Source: an uncultured Marvinbryantia sp. (GTDB lineage Bacteria; Bacillota; Clostridia; Lachnospirales; Lachnospiraceae). From it: a stretch of 20,878 nucleotides of DNA. This document shows positions 1-7,544 of this stretch, piece after piece. The stretch is taken from the NCBI GenBank assembly GCA_934373455.1, contig CAKRON010000041.1, positions 1-20,878 of the forward strand, given 5' to 3'. Every line of letters begins with the position of its first letter. The stretch's first letter is position 1. The position numbers and the translations under genes are program-made. The notes beneath the pieces were generated by a model, which ran no database searches, was not told where the DNA came from, and saw only the letters and a list, made by a program, of their open reading frames with translations.

Positions 1-285
1 CGTCTGATCGATGCGGAATGGCAGTCAGCCGGTGACGTATCCGGAAGATATCCGGCAGAGATTAAGATATTTGGAAACAACAGAACAGGACTTCTGGTGG
101 ACATTTCCAAGATCTTCACAGAACGTCAGATCGATATGACCGGGGTAAATTCCAGAACCAGCAAACAGGGGACGGCGACGATTTCCCTTTCATTTGAAGT
201 GGGCAGCCGCAGCGAGCTGGATTCACTGATTGCCAGACTCAGACAGGTGGAGAGCGTACTGGATATTGAACGTACCACCGGATAA
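1..285 (+). CDS. relA: Bifunctional (p)ppGpp synthetase/hydrolase (Rel), C-terminal end only
   Basis: The reading frame is open from base 1 and ends with TAA at 283-285, so only about the last 94 residues are present. They form the ACT domain that closes long RelA/SpoT homologues: PAEIKIFGNNRTGLL, then VDISKIF, a predicted beta-alpha-beta-beta-alpha-beta pattern, and VLDIERTTG at the end. In this family the ACT domain senses the ribosome or amino-acid state and sets the balance between (p)ppGpp synthesis and hydrolysis; the catalytic domains lie outside the window. The next gene starts 9 bases downstream, and its ribosome binding site (AAGGAG, 284-289) overlaps the stop, so the two are translated from one transcript. 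Rel next to an MBL hydrolase, then hisS and aspS, is a familiar order in Clostridia, which supports the call. Which Rel subtype it is cannot be judged from this fragment. Confidence 0.85.
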   Translation, partial: RLIDAEWQSAGDVSGRYPAEIKIFGNNRTGLLVDISKIFTERQIDMTGVNSRTSKQGTATISLSFEVGSRSELDSLIARLRQVESVLDIERTTG

Positions 286-294
286 GGAGTAAAA

Positions 295-924
295 ATGGGA
301 AAATTAAAAATAGAGCAGCGTGTCATTGGAATGGTGGCAACAAATGTATATCTGGGCATTCATACAGAAACAAAAGAAGCATTTCTGATTGATCCGGCAG
401 ATCGCGCGGGAGATATTGCACAGTGGATACAGCAGTCAGGTGTGACGCTAAAGGCTATATTATTGACGCATGGCCATTTTGACCATATTGGAGCTGTTTC
501 AGAGTTAAAGAAGCAGTTTCAGGTTCCGGTTTATGCCATGGCAGCAGAAGTGGTAATCATGGAAGATTCCACCTTAAATCTGTCAGCAAACTGGGCATCC
601 CCATTTTCAGTGAAATGCGATCATGAACTGACAGATGGCGAAAAAATATCAGTAGCCGGATTTGATATCATTGCGTATCATACACCGGGACATACAAAGG
701 GCGGGGCCTGTTATTATATAGAATCAGAGCAGGTATTGTTTTCCGGAGATACCATTTTCTGCCATTCGGTAGGACGGACAGACTTTCCGACAGGAAGTAT
801 GGGAGAACTGAGACGGTCAGTACAGAGAATGCTCCAGATTCTTCCGGATACCACCAGAGTGATGCCGGGACATGAATGTGATACCAGCATTGCAGATGAA
901 AAAAGATATAATCCTTATAGTTAA
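295..924 (+). CDS. Metallo-beta-lactamase-fold hydrolase, glyoxalase II-like
   Basis: This 209-residue protein belongs to the MBL fold hydrolases of the small glyoxalase II-like (YcbL) group. The metal-binding signature THGHFDH is at residues 58-64; further ligands are H133 (HTPGHTKG), D152 (FSGDTIF) and H193 (PGHE), so a two-metal site is complete. Small members of this group lack the C-terminal helical domain of true glyoxalase II; some hydrolyse S-lactoylglutathione or other thioesters, but the substrate here cannot be told from sequence. The length is normal for the family and no signal peptide is present, so it is cytosolic. The start is fixed by AAGGAG 6 bases upstream. It sits between rel and hemZ, with 11 bases to the next start. 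This position is common in Firmicutes and probably reflects co-transcription rather than a shared pathway. Confidence 0.9.
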   Translation: MGKLKIEQRVIGMVATNVYLGIHTETKEAFLIDPADRAGDIAQWIQQSGVTLKAILLTHGHFDHIGAVSELKKQFQVPVYAMAAEVVIMEDSTLNLSANWASPFSVKCDHELTDGEKISVAGFDIIAYHTPGHTKGGACYYIESEQVLFSGDTIFCHSVGRTDFPTGSMGELRRSVQRMLQILPDTTRVMPGHECDTSIADEKRYNPYS

Positions 925-935
925 AGGAAAAGAAT

Positions 936-2396
936 ATGATAGCAGTACAGTTAAATAAAAGAGATTTTGAATATGATATCCATTCCCTGATACGGGCTTT
1001 TTATCCGGGAATGGATGTTCCCGTGTATCAGGAAGATGAATCTGAACCGGAAGGCTGGGATGAGAAGCTGATTGTCAATTACCAGCCGGATCAGATTGCA
1101 TTAACTTATATCGATGCCAATGGGAACGAAATAGCGAAGACCCAGCGCAGTGTGGATTATGATGCAGACCGAAAAGCAACGAAAAATGTGCTGAAAAGTA
1201 TGCTCTATGAAATGATGCGTGATATTACCGGACAGAGCCTTCCGTGGGGCAACCTGACAGGAATACGTCCAACGAAAATACCAATGGCTCTCCTGGAACA
1301 GGGATGGAAAAATACAGAAATTGCCGATTATATGAGAAAGACCTACTATACCAGTAATGAAAAGACGGCACTTTCTATTATGATAGCCAATCGGGAGAGA
1401 CATATTTTAAAAGACATTAATTATGAAGACGGATACAGCCTTTATGTCGGAATTCCGTTTTGTCCGAGTATTTGCTTATATTGTTCATTTAGTTCCAGTC
1501 CATTGTCCGTATGGCGCAATCGGGTGGATGAATATCTGGACGCGTTATGTAAAGAAATAGAGGCATGTGCGAAGATCTATCAGAACCGGAAGCTTGATAC
1601 AATTTATATGGGAGGCGGAACGCCAACGACATTAGAACCGTATCAGATGGATCGTCTGCTGACCAAGATAGAAGAATGCTTTGACCGAAGCTATGTGAAA
1701 GAATTTACTGTGGAAGCAGGAAGACCAGACAGCATTACCAGAGAAAAGCTGGAAGTACTCAGAGCGCATGGCATCAGCAGGATATCTATTAATCCTCAGA
1801 CGATGAACCAAAGTACACTGGATCTGATCGGAAGAAGACATACGGTAGAACAGACAGTGGAAGCATTTCGTCTGGCCAGAGAGCTGGGATTTGACAATAT
1901 AAATATGGATCTGATCGTGGGACTGCCTGGTGAAGAATATGAGCAGGTAGAACATACCATGAAAGAAGTAACTGCGTTGGATCCGGACAGTATTACGGTT
2001 CATTCCCTCGCAGTAAAAAGGGCAGCACGCCTGAATATGTTTAAAGATCAGTATAAAGAAATGACCTTTACCAATAATCAACAGATTATGGAGATGACAG
2101 CCCGATATGCATATCAGGCAGGACATTCGCCATATTATCTGTACCGTCAGAAGAATATGGCAGGTAATTTTGAAAATGTCGGTTATGCGAAGCCTGACAG
2201 TGCAGGAATCTATAACATTCTGATTATGGAAGAAAAGCAGAGTATTCTGGCGCTGGGAGCAGGAGCCACTTCAAAGAAAGTGACCGGTGAATTAATCGAG
2301 CGTACAGAGAATGTAAAAGATATCAAGAATTATATTGAACGAATAGATGAGATGATCGAACGGAAAAGGTTATTAATGGAAACGGACTTACAATGA
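936..2396 (+). CDS. hemZ: HemZ, radical SAM coproporphyrinogen dehydrogenase-like protein
   Basis: This 486-residue radical SAM protein has the [4Fe-4S] cluster motif C-x3-C-x2-C at C176, C180 and C183 (PFCPSICLYCSF), followed by the SAM-binding GGGTPTTL near residue 226. The roughly 165-residue N-terminal region before the radical SAM core separates HemZ from HemN and HemW. HemN-type enzymes carry out oxygen-independent oxidative decarboxylation of coproporphyrinogen III, but HemZ proteins in Clostridia that lack haem synthesis are of uncertain function, so the enzymatic assignment is by family only. The start at 936 follows AAAGGAAAAG. The TGA stop overlaps the ATG of the HD-GYP gene (ATGA at 2393-2396), indicating translational coupling. 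Both this gene and the HD-GYP gene end with TGA, which shows UGA acts as a stop in this genome. Confidence 0.9.
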   Translation: MIAVQLNKRDFEYDIHSLIRAFYPGMDVPVYQEDESEPEGWDEKLIVNYQPDQIALTYIDANGNEIAKTQRSVDYDADRKATKNVLKSMLYEMMRDITGQSLPWGNLTGIRPTKIPMALLEQGWKNTEIADYMRKTYYTSNEKTALSIMIANRERHILKDINYEDGYSLYVGIPFCPSICLYCSFSSSPLSVWRNRVDEYLDALCKEIEACAKIYQNRKLDTIYMGGGTPTTLEPYQMDRLLTKIEECFDRSYVKEFTVEAGRPDSITREKLEVLRAHGISRISINPQTMNQSTLDLIGRRHTVEQTVEAFRLARELGFDNINMDLIVGLPGEEYEQVEHTMKEVTALDPDSITVHSLAVKRAARLNMFKDQYKEMTFTNNQQIMEMTARYAYQAGHSPYYLYRQKNMAGNFENVGYAKPDSAGIYNILIMEEKQSILALGAGATSKKVTGELIERTENVKDIKNYIERIDEMIERKRLLMETDLQ

Positions 2397-3022
2397 ATGA
2401 TGAGAAAAAAAGAACCTGGCATTTGATCAACGGGGATCTCTCAAAAGAGATTTCCCATGGAATTTGTGTGAGTAATCTGGCATATAAGATTGGAAAGAAA
2501 CTGTTGCTGGATGAAAAAATGTGTTATAATCTGGCTGTCATGGGTCTGTTGCATGATGTTGGGAAGCAGGAGATGGTGAAGAATGTATTTAAACGGGGCG
2601 AAGACCAGATTCTCTGCGTGGAAGAGATGAGATACATTCGGACACATCCGGTATTAGGATATGCGATTTTGCAAGAGCAGGGATATCCTGTGGAACAGAT
2701 CAAGTGGGTATTGTATCATCACGAAAATTATGATGGTACCGGATATCCGGCGAACATATCCGGCGAAGAGATCCCGCTGGGAGCGAGAATCTTAAGAGTC
2801 TGCGATGTGTTTGCGGCATTGACGACAGAACGGCCTTACCGCAAGGCATATTCTGTAACAATGGCAATGGAACAGATGATGGCTGAAGTGAAAAATTTTG
2901 ATATGAAAGTATTTCTGGCTTTGATGGATGTCGTACATGAGACAGATGAGAAAGATCTTCTGGATCATCAGGATTTGAAGATTGACATGCCGGAACAAGA
3001 ATGCAGATGCATTCATAAATGA
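2393..3022 (+). CDS. HD-GYP domain phosphohydrolase, putative c-di-GMP phosphodiesterase
   Basis: This 209-residue protein is almost entirely one HD-GYP domain. Visible signature elements are H22, the HD pair in LLHDVGKQ (H54-D55), H85 (THPVLGY), the HH pair at 109-110 in YHHENYDGTGYP, the GYP triplet at 117-119, and D138 in RVCDVFAAL followed by RPYRKA. All metal ligands expected in active HD-GYP enzymes appear present. In this family the activity is hydrolysis of cyclic di-GMP to pGpG or GMP. There is no receiver, sensor or membrane segment, so it is a stand-alone cytosolic enzyme. Its start overlaps the hemZ stop by four bases (ATGA), and hisS begins 21 bases later. A c-di-GMP enzyme inside a tRNA-synthetase operon is odd functionally. 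An alternative is a related HD hydrolase acting on another nucleotide. Confidence 0.85.
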   Translation: MNDEKKRTWHLINGDLSKEISHGICVSNLAYKIGKKLLLDEKMCYNLAVMGLLHDVGKQEMVKNVFKRGEDQILCVEEMRYIRTHPVLGYAILQEQGYPVEQIKWVLYHHENYDGTGYPANISGEEIPLGARILRVCDVFAALTTERPYRKAYSVTMAMEQMMAEVKNFDMKVFLALMDVVHETDEKDLLDHQDLKIDMPEQECRCIHK

Positions 3023-3043
3023 AGCAGTGACAGGAGGAATGGT

Positions 3044-4294
3044 ATGAGTTTGAAGAAGAAACCGGTAACAGGGATGAAAGATATCTCTCCAAAAGAGATG
3101 GAGATCAGAAATTATGTAATGGGACTGATCCGTGAAACATATGGACAGTTTGGATTTTCAGCGATTGAGACTCCGTGTGTGGAGCATATTGAGAATCTGT
3201 CCAGCAAGCAGGGCGGAGAGAATGAAAAGCTGATTTTTAAGATTTTAAAAAGAGGAGAAAAACTGAAACTGGAAAGTGCACAGACAGAAGCAGATCTGGT
3301 AGATGGAGGACTTCGTTATGATTTGACCCTTCCATTGTCCAGATATTACGCAAATAATGCCAACGACCTGCCCTCACCGTTTAAAGCACTTCAGATGGGA
3401 AATGTATGGCGTGCAGACAGACCTCAGAGAGGAAGATACCGTCAGTTCATGCAGTGTGATATCGACATTTTAGGTGAACCGACAATACTGGCAGAGATCG
3501 AACTGATTCTGTCAACTTCTACTTTGGTTTGAAAACTGGATTTTGAAAATTTCACAATCCGCATCAATGACAGAAAAATCCTGAAAGCTATGGCAGCCTA
3601 CAGTGGATTTGAGGCTGACAGCTATGACACAGTATTCATTATTCTGGACAAGATGGACAAGATTGGTCTGGACGGTGTAGAAGAAGAATTGAAAAAAGAA
3701 GGATTTCCGGAAGAAGCAGTCAGCAAATATCTGGGTCTGTTCCAGAATGTGACACCGGATCTGGAAGGCGTAAAATACTTAAAAGAAACACTGAGTGGTG
3801 TACTGGATGAGAAGACAGCAGATGATCTGGCGCTGATTATTGAGAGTGTAGAGACAGTACGTACTGCAAACTTCAAGATCGTATTTGATCCGACTCTTGT
3901 ACGCGGTATGTCCTATTATACAGGTCCTATTTTTGAAATCAGTATTGACGGATTTTCAGGTTCTGTTGGCGGTGGTGGACGTTACGATGAAATGATTGGA
4001 CGTTTTACCGGCAATCAGACACCGGCATGTGGATTCTCGATTGGATTTGAGAGAATTGTTATGCTGCTTCTGGAAAAAGATTATCAGGTTCCGAATAAAG
4101 CTGGAAAAGTGGCATTCTTAATTGAGAAAAACATGCCGAAAGAGAAACTTTTAGATGTGTTCCGTCAGGCAGAAGAAAAGAGAAAAGATGGCACGGTTGT
4201 CAGCATGAACATGATGAAAAAGAATAAAAAATTCCAGAAAGATCAGCTGACCGCAGAAGGTTATACAGAGATCGTGGAGTTTTTTGCAAAATAA
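3044..4294 (+). pseudogene. hisS: Histidyl-tRNA synthetase gene interrupted by in-frame TGA
   Basis: HisRS charges tRNA-His and is normally essential. Family sequence is continuous in one frame from 3044 to 4294, but codon 163 (3530-3532) is TGA. The residues before it (AEIELILSTSTLV) and after it (KLDFENFTIRINDRKILKAM) join as in intact HisRS, so this is a single-codon nonsense change, not a frameshift; GGA, AGA, CGA or TGG would each restore the frame by one base change. Motif 2 (RADRPQRGRYRQF) starts near residue 124, the histidine-binding RGMSYYTGPIFEI near 287, and motif 3 (GFSIGFERIVMLL) near 330, followed by a short anticodon-binding domain. The read-through length of about 416 residues is normal. 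The start is set by AGGAGG upstream. An internal ATG at 3590 has only a weak ribosome binding site. Possible explanations are a sequencing error, a true null with a second hisS elsewhere, or low-level UGA read-through. Confidence 0.9.
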
Positions 4295-4319
4295 ACAGAT
4301 GCTTTAAAGGAGAAAAATT

Positions 4320-6122
4320 ATGGCAGAATCAATGAAGGGATTGCACAGATCCCATAGATGCACTGAAGTGACAAAGGATATGATCGGCAGTGAAGTAACC
4401 CTGATGGGATGGGTACAGAAAAGCCGTAACAAAGGTGGAATTGTATTTGTAGACTTACGTGACCGCACTGGTATTATGCAGATTATTTTTGAGACAGGCT
4501 GTGAAAACGGTATCAGCGAAGAAGGCTTTGAAAAAGCCGGAAAATTGAGAAGCGAATTCGTAATTGCAGTAACAGGTATAGTAGAAGCCCGTTCCGGAGC
4601 TGTGAATCCAAACCTGAAAACAGGTGAGATTGAAGTTCGTGCAAAGAGCCTGCGTATTTTATCAGAATCTGAGACACCGCCATTCCCAATTGAAGAAGAC
4701 AGCAAGACAAGAGAAGATCTGCGTCTGAAATATCGTTATCTGGATCTTAGAAGACCGGACCTGCAGAATAATCTGATCATGCGTTCCAAGGTATCGACCC
4801 TTGTTCGTGCGTTCATGGCAAAAGAAGGATTTCTGGAGATCGAGACTCCGACGCTTTGCAAGAGTACCCCGGAAGGAGCCAGAGATTATCTGGTACCAAG
4901 CCGTGTACATCCTGGATGCTTTTATGCTTTGCCACAGTCACCACAGCTGTTCAAACAGCTTCTGATGTGCTCCGGATATGACCGTTATATTCAGATTGCA
5001 AGATGTTATCGTGATGAGGACTTGCGTGCGGACCGTCAGCCGGAATTTACACAGATTGATATGGAATTATCCTTTGTAGATGTAGATGACGTAATTGATG
5101 TAAATGAAAGACTTCTGGCATATCTGTTTAAAGAAGTGCTGGATGTAGATGTAAAACTTCCGATTCAGAGAATGACCTGGAAAGAAGCGATGAACCGTTT
5201 TGGATCAGATAAGCCGGATCTTCGTTTTGGAATGGAACTGGTTGATATTTCAGAAGTTGTAAAAGATACAGAATTTGCAGTATTTAAGAATGCGCTGGAA
5301 GCAGGCGGCACTGTTCGTGGTATCAATGCCAAAGGTCAGGGCAGCATGCCTCGTAAGAAGATCGACAAACTGGTAGAATTTGTAAAGGGTTATGGTGCAA
5401 AAGGACTGGCTTATGTAGCAATCCAGGAAGATGGCACTGTAAAATCTTCTTTTGCAAAATTTATGACAGAAGATCAGATGCAGGCATTGATCAAAGCGAT
5501 GGAAGGACAGAATGGCGACTTACTTCTGATTGCAGCAGATAAGACAAAACTGGTATGGGATGTACTGGGCGCACTTCGTCTTGAACTGGCAAATCAGATG
5601 AATCTTTTAGATAAGAATGAATATCGCTTTGTATGGATTACAGAGTTCCCACTTCTTGAGTGGTCAGAAGAAGAAAACAGATTTACAGCAATGCATCACC
5701 CATTCACAATGCCAATGGAAGAAGATCTTCAGTATATTGACAGTGATCCTGGCCGTGTACGTGCAAAGGCTTATGATATCGTATTAAATGGAAATGAAAT
5801 TGGTGGAGGAAGCGTTCGAATCCATCAAAATGATATTCAGGAAAAGATGTTTGAAGCGCTGGGATTCACCAAAGAAAGAGCGCACGAACAGTTTGGATTC
5901 CTTCTTGAAGCATTTAAGTACGGAGTACCGCCTCACGCAGGACTGGCTTACGGATTGGATCGTCTGGTTATGCTGATGGCAAAACAGGACAGTATCCGTG
6001 ATGTTATCGCATTCCCGAAAGTAAAAGATGCTTCCTGCCTGATGACAGAAGCACCGGAACGTGTAGAAGAAAAACAGTTACAGGAACTTGGCATTGAAGT
6101 AGCACCAGAAACTGAAGAATAA
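4320..6122 (+). CDS. aspS: Aspartyl-tRNA synthetase, bacterial type
   Basis: This 600-residue class IIb synthetase attaches aspartate to tRNA-Asp in the cytosol. In order it shows an N-terminal OB-fold anticodon-binding domain (GWVQKSRNKGGIVFVDLRDR, residues about 30-49), motif 1 (FLEIETPTLCKSTPEGARDY), motif 2 (RCYRDEDLRADRQPEFTQID, from R228), the GAD insertion typical of bacterial enzymes in the middle third, and motif 3 (GLAYGLDRLVMLM, from about residue 541). Length and domain order are those of a complete bacterial AspRS. The start follows AAAGGAG with 8 bases spacing, 25 bases after hisS. hisS-aspS adjacency is conserved in Firmicutes. A strong terminator directly follows (6143-6188), so this is the last gene of the operon. 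Whether it is discriminating, or also charges tRNA-Asn, cannot be decided here. Confidence 0.97.
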   Translation: MAESMKGLHRSHRCTEVTKDMIGSEVTLMGWVQKSRNKGGIVFVDLRDRTGIMQIIFETGCENGISEEGFEKAGKLRSEFVIAVTGIVEARSGAVNPNLKTGEIEVRAKSLRILSESETPPFPIEEDSKTREDLRLKYRYLDLRRPDLQNNLIMRSKVSTLVRAFMAKEGFLEIETPTLCKSTPEGARDYLVPSRVHPGCFYALPQSPQLFKQLLMCSGYDRYIQIARCYRDEDLRADRQPEFTQIDMELSFVDVDDVIDVNERLLAYLFKEVLDVDVKLPIQRMTWKEAMNRFGSDKPDLRFGMELVDISEVVKDTEFAVFKNALEAGGTVRGINAKGQGSMPRKKIDKLVEFVKGYGAKGLAYVAIQEDGTVKSSFAKFMTEDQMQALIKAMEGQNGDLLLIAADKTKLVWDVLGALRLELANQMNLLDKNEYRFVWITEFPLLEWSEEENRFTAMHHPFTMPMEEDLQYIDSDPGRVRAKAYDIVLNGNEIGGGSVRIHQNDIQEKMFEALGFTKERAHEQFGFLLEAFKYGVPPHAGLAYGLDRLVMLMAKQDSIRDVIAFPKVKDASCLMTEAPERVEEKQLQELGIEVAPETEE

Positions 6123-6142
6123 AAGAAATTCATTTTATAAAT

Positions 6143-6188
6143 AAAAATCCGGATCCTACGAAAGATAAATCGTGGGATTCGGATTTTT
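6143..6188 (+). terminator. Rho-independent terminator of the hisS-aspS operon
   Basis: A 19-bp stem is formed by 6143-6161 and 6170-6188 around the 8-base loop AAGATAAA. Read as + strand RNA it has two G-U wobbles and no mismatch, and ends in UUUUU. On the - strand the same two positions become A-C mismatches, so the hairpin is better fitted to stop aspS. It is A-flanked as well, and lies between two convergent genes, so it may also stop the lipoprotein transcript that ends at 6225. Confidence 0.9.
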
Positions 6189-6224
6189 AAATTCAAAACA
6201 TATCTCTTCTACTGAGATGAAATA

Positions 6225-7310
6225 TTATTCGGCGGCGGCAGTCAGGGAATCCAGAGAAGCATCCAGATTACCAAGCAGAGCATCTATGAAAGATTCATCT
6301 AATACAGGATCCCAGGTATGACCGTCATTATACAAGAGAACCGTCACAGGAGTGATGGTGCTGCTGGTATTTTCGCTTAACGCAGTAATCAGAATCTCAC
6401 CTGTCTTCCTGGTTACTTCCTCACTGCTGGCACGGATGGATTCCGTAGAAGCACCATAGTCACGGAGAGGACCAAGGCAGCTTTCAATCACAGCATTTAA
6501 GTCAAGACTGGTGATGTTGACAGTAACCTGGGCTGTGTCGCCGTCCTGAACCACATCTGTAATTTCATAGTCAAAAAAGTCTGCAATTTGCTGGAAAAGC
6601 AGTTGATCAATTGTGTCAGACTGATCCGTACCTACGGCAAAGACATCAGAAGTATTGAGATAATTTTTCCAGTCATCTGCGGTAAAATCACGGAAAGGAG
6701 ACAAGGTGAGATCCAGGATATCTTCCGGCTCAAGAAGATAAGGATCAGATAAATATTCGACCAGACCACCGACCAGCTCATTTTCTAACTGAGAACTTTC
6801 CTGAATGATCCACGAACCATTCTCATTCGTCAGATCAAAAGTCGCAGTAGTTTTTCTGGAAGGATAGTCGTTGGTTTCCATACATTCTTTCATTAAGGAA
6901 AAGGCAGAATGAATCGTCTCATCGGATTCTTCAGAAGAATGAATCGTCAAAGAATCACGGTACATGATCTTACAGAGATCTTTCGCCAGTGCTTCTGCAT
7001 CCAGATTGGTAATGCTGACAGTGACGCTGGCGCTGGTGCCGTCTTTACTTTGGCTGGATGAATCGATATGATACTTAAAGTCCTGAAAAAAGAGCTTTAT
7101 CGCTTCAGCGATATCAGAACTGCTGTCAGCTTCATCAGAAGAAAGCGGAATATCTTCATAAGAAATAAAGCTGGCAATGGTATCGTCATCCAGTTTCTTT
7201 ATCAGATCCAGTTCCCGGCGCACTGCTTTTTCAGGACCGGCATAACCACAACCGGTATATAAAAAGGCAGAACATATCAGCAAAATAAGGCCGCTTTGAT
7301 GTAATTTCAT
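6225..7310 (-). CDS. Putative lipoprotein with two tandem related domains
   Basis: This 361-residue protein starts with a short hydrophobic signal (LILLICSAFLYTG) and a cysteine in LYTGC that fits a lipobox with an unusual tyrosine at -3, so it is probably lipid-anchored on the outer face of the membrane. The rest looks like two copies of one domain, about residues 28-190 and 205-355. Each has an amphipathic helix with F..F.Y.I, then a strand pair ending in similar text: ASVTVSITNLDAEAL and AQVTVNITSLDLNAV. This resembles the NTF2-like or DUF5105-like lipoproteins of Lachnospiraceae, but I do not recognise a named family. The start is fixed by AGGAG at 7317-7321 and a clear promoter at 7363-7391. 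It is transcribed divergently from the exporter operon, which suggests, but does not prove, a link with it. Function is unknown. Confidence 0.8.
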   Translation of the reverse strand: MKLHQSGLILLICSAFLYTGCGYAGPEKAVRRELDLIKKLDDDTIASFISYEDIPLSSDEADSSSDIAEAIKLFFQDFKYHIDSSSQSKDGTSASVTVSITNLDAEALAKDLCKIMYRDSLTIHSSEESDETIHSAFSLMKECMETNDYPSRKTTATFDLTNENGSWIIQESSQLENELVGGLVEYLSDPYLLEPEDILDLTLSPFRDFTADDWKNYLNTSDVFAVGTDQSDTIDQLLFQQIADFFDYEITDVVQDGDTAQVTVNITSLDLNAVIESCLGPLRDYGASTESIRASSEEVTRKTGEILITALSENTSSTITPVTVLLYNDGHTWDPVLDESFIDALLGNLDASLDSLTAAAE

Positions 7311-7362
7311 GATTAACTCCTTAATATGACAAAAAAGATAAATAATATGTCACAATTCAATT

Positions 7363-7391
7363 ATAATATAGGAAAAAAGCAAGATTGTCAA
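7363..7391 (-). promoter_or_regulatory. SigA-type promoter of the lipoprotein gene
   Basis: On the - strand the -35 box is a perfect TTGACA (7391-7386). After exactly 17 bases comes TATTAT (7368-7363) as -10. Transcription would start near 7356, giving a leader of about 46 bases before the ATG at 7310. Confidence 0.75.
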
Positions 7392-7438
7392 ACTATATGG
7401 AAAAATATGTAAGAAAACAAAAAAATATACTAAGAATT

Positions 7439-7499
7439 TGTGAAGAAAATGTGAAAATACAAATTTACTAATGCATTTAAAAATGTAATATGATACTAT
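7439..7499 (+). promoter_or_regulatory. Candidate promoter and direct-repeat operator of the exporter operon
   Basis: The 234-base gap between the divergent genes is very AT-rich. Possible + strand promoter elements are TTTACT (7464-7469) with TAATAT 16 bases on (7486-7491), or an extended -10 TGATACTAT at 7491-7499; none is strong. Just upstream lie two direct copies of TGTGAA (7439-7444 and 7450-7455) spaced 11 bases apart, one helical turn, the layout often bound by OmpR-type response regulators. No such regulator is encoded in this window, so this is a low-confidence proposal. Confidence 0.3.
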
Positions 7500-7544
7500 A
7501 CATAAGAAAAAGTTTGAAACAAACACAAAACAGAGGTTGAAAAT

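Noticed and set aside
3023..3043. T-box leader before hisS
   Set aside because: Only 21 bases separate the HD-GYP stop from hisS, far too short for a T-box.
3590..4294. Separate gene starting at the ATG at 3590 for the C-terminal half of HisRS
   Set aside because: Family sequence begins upstream, directly after the TGA at 3530-3532, in the same frame, and the ATG has only a weak ribosome binding site. It is described as part of the interrupted hisS.
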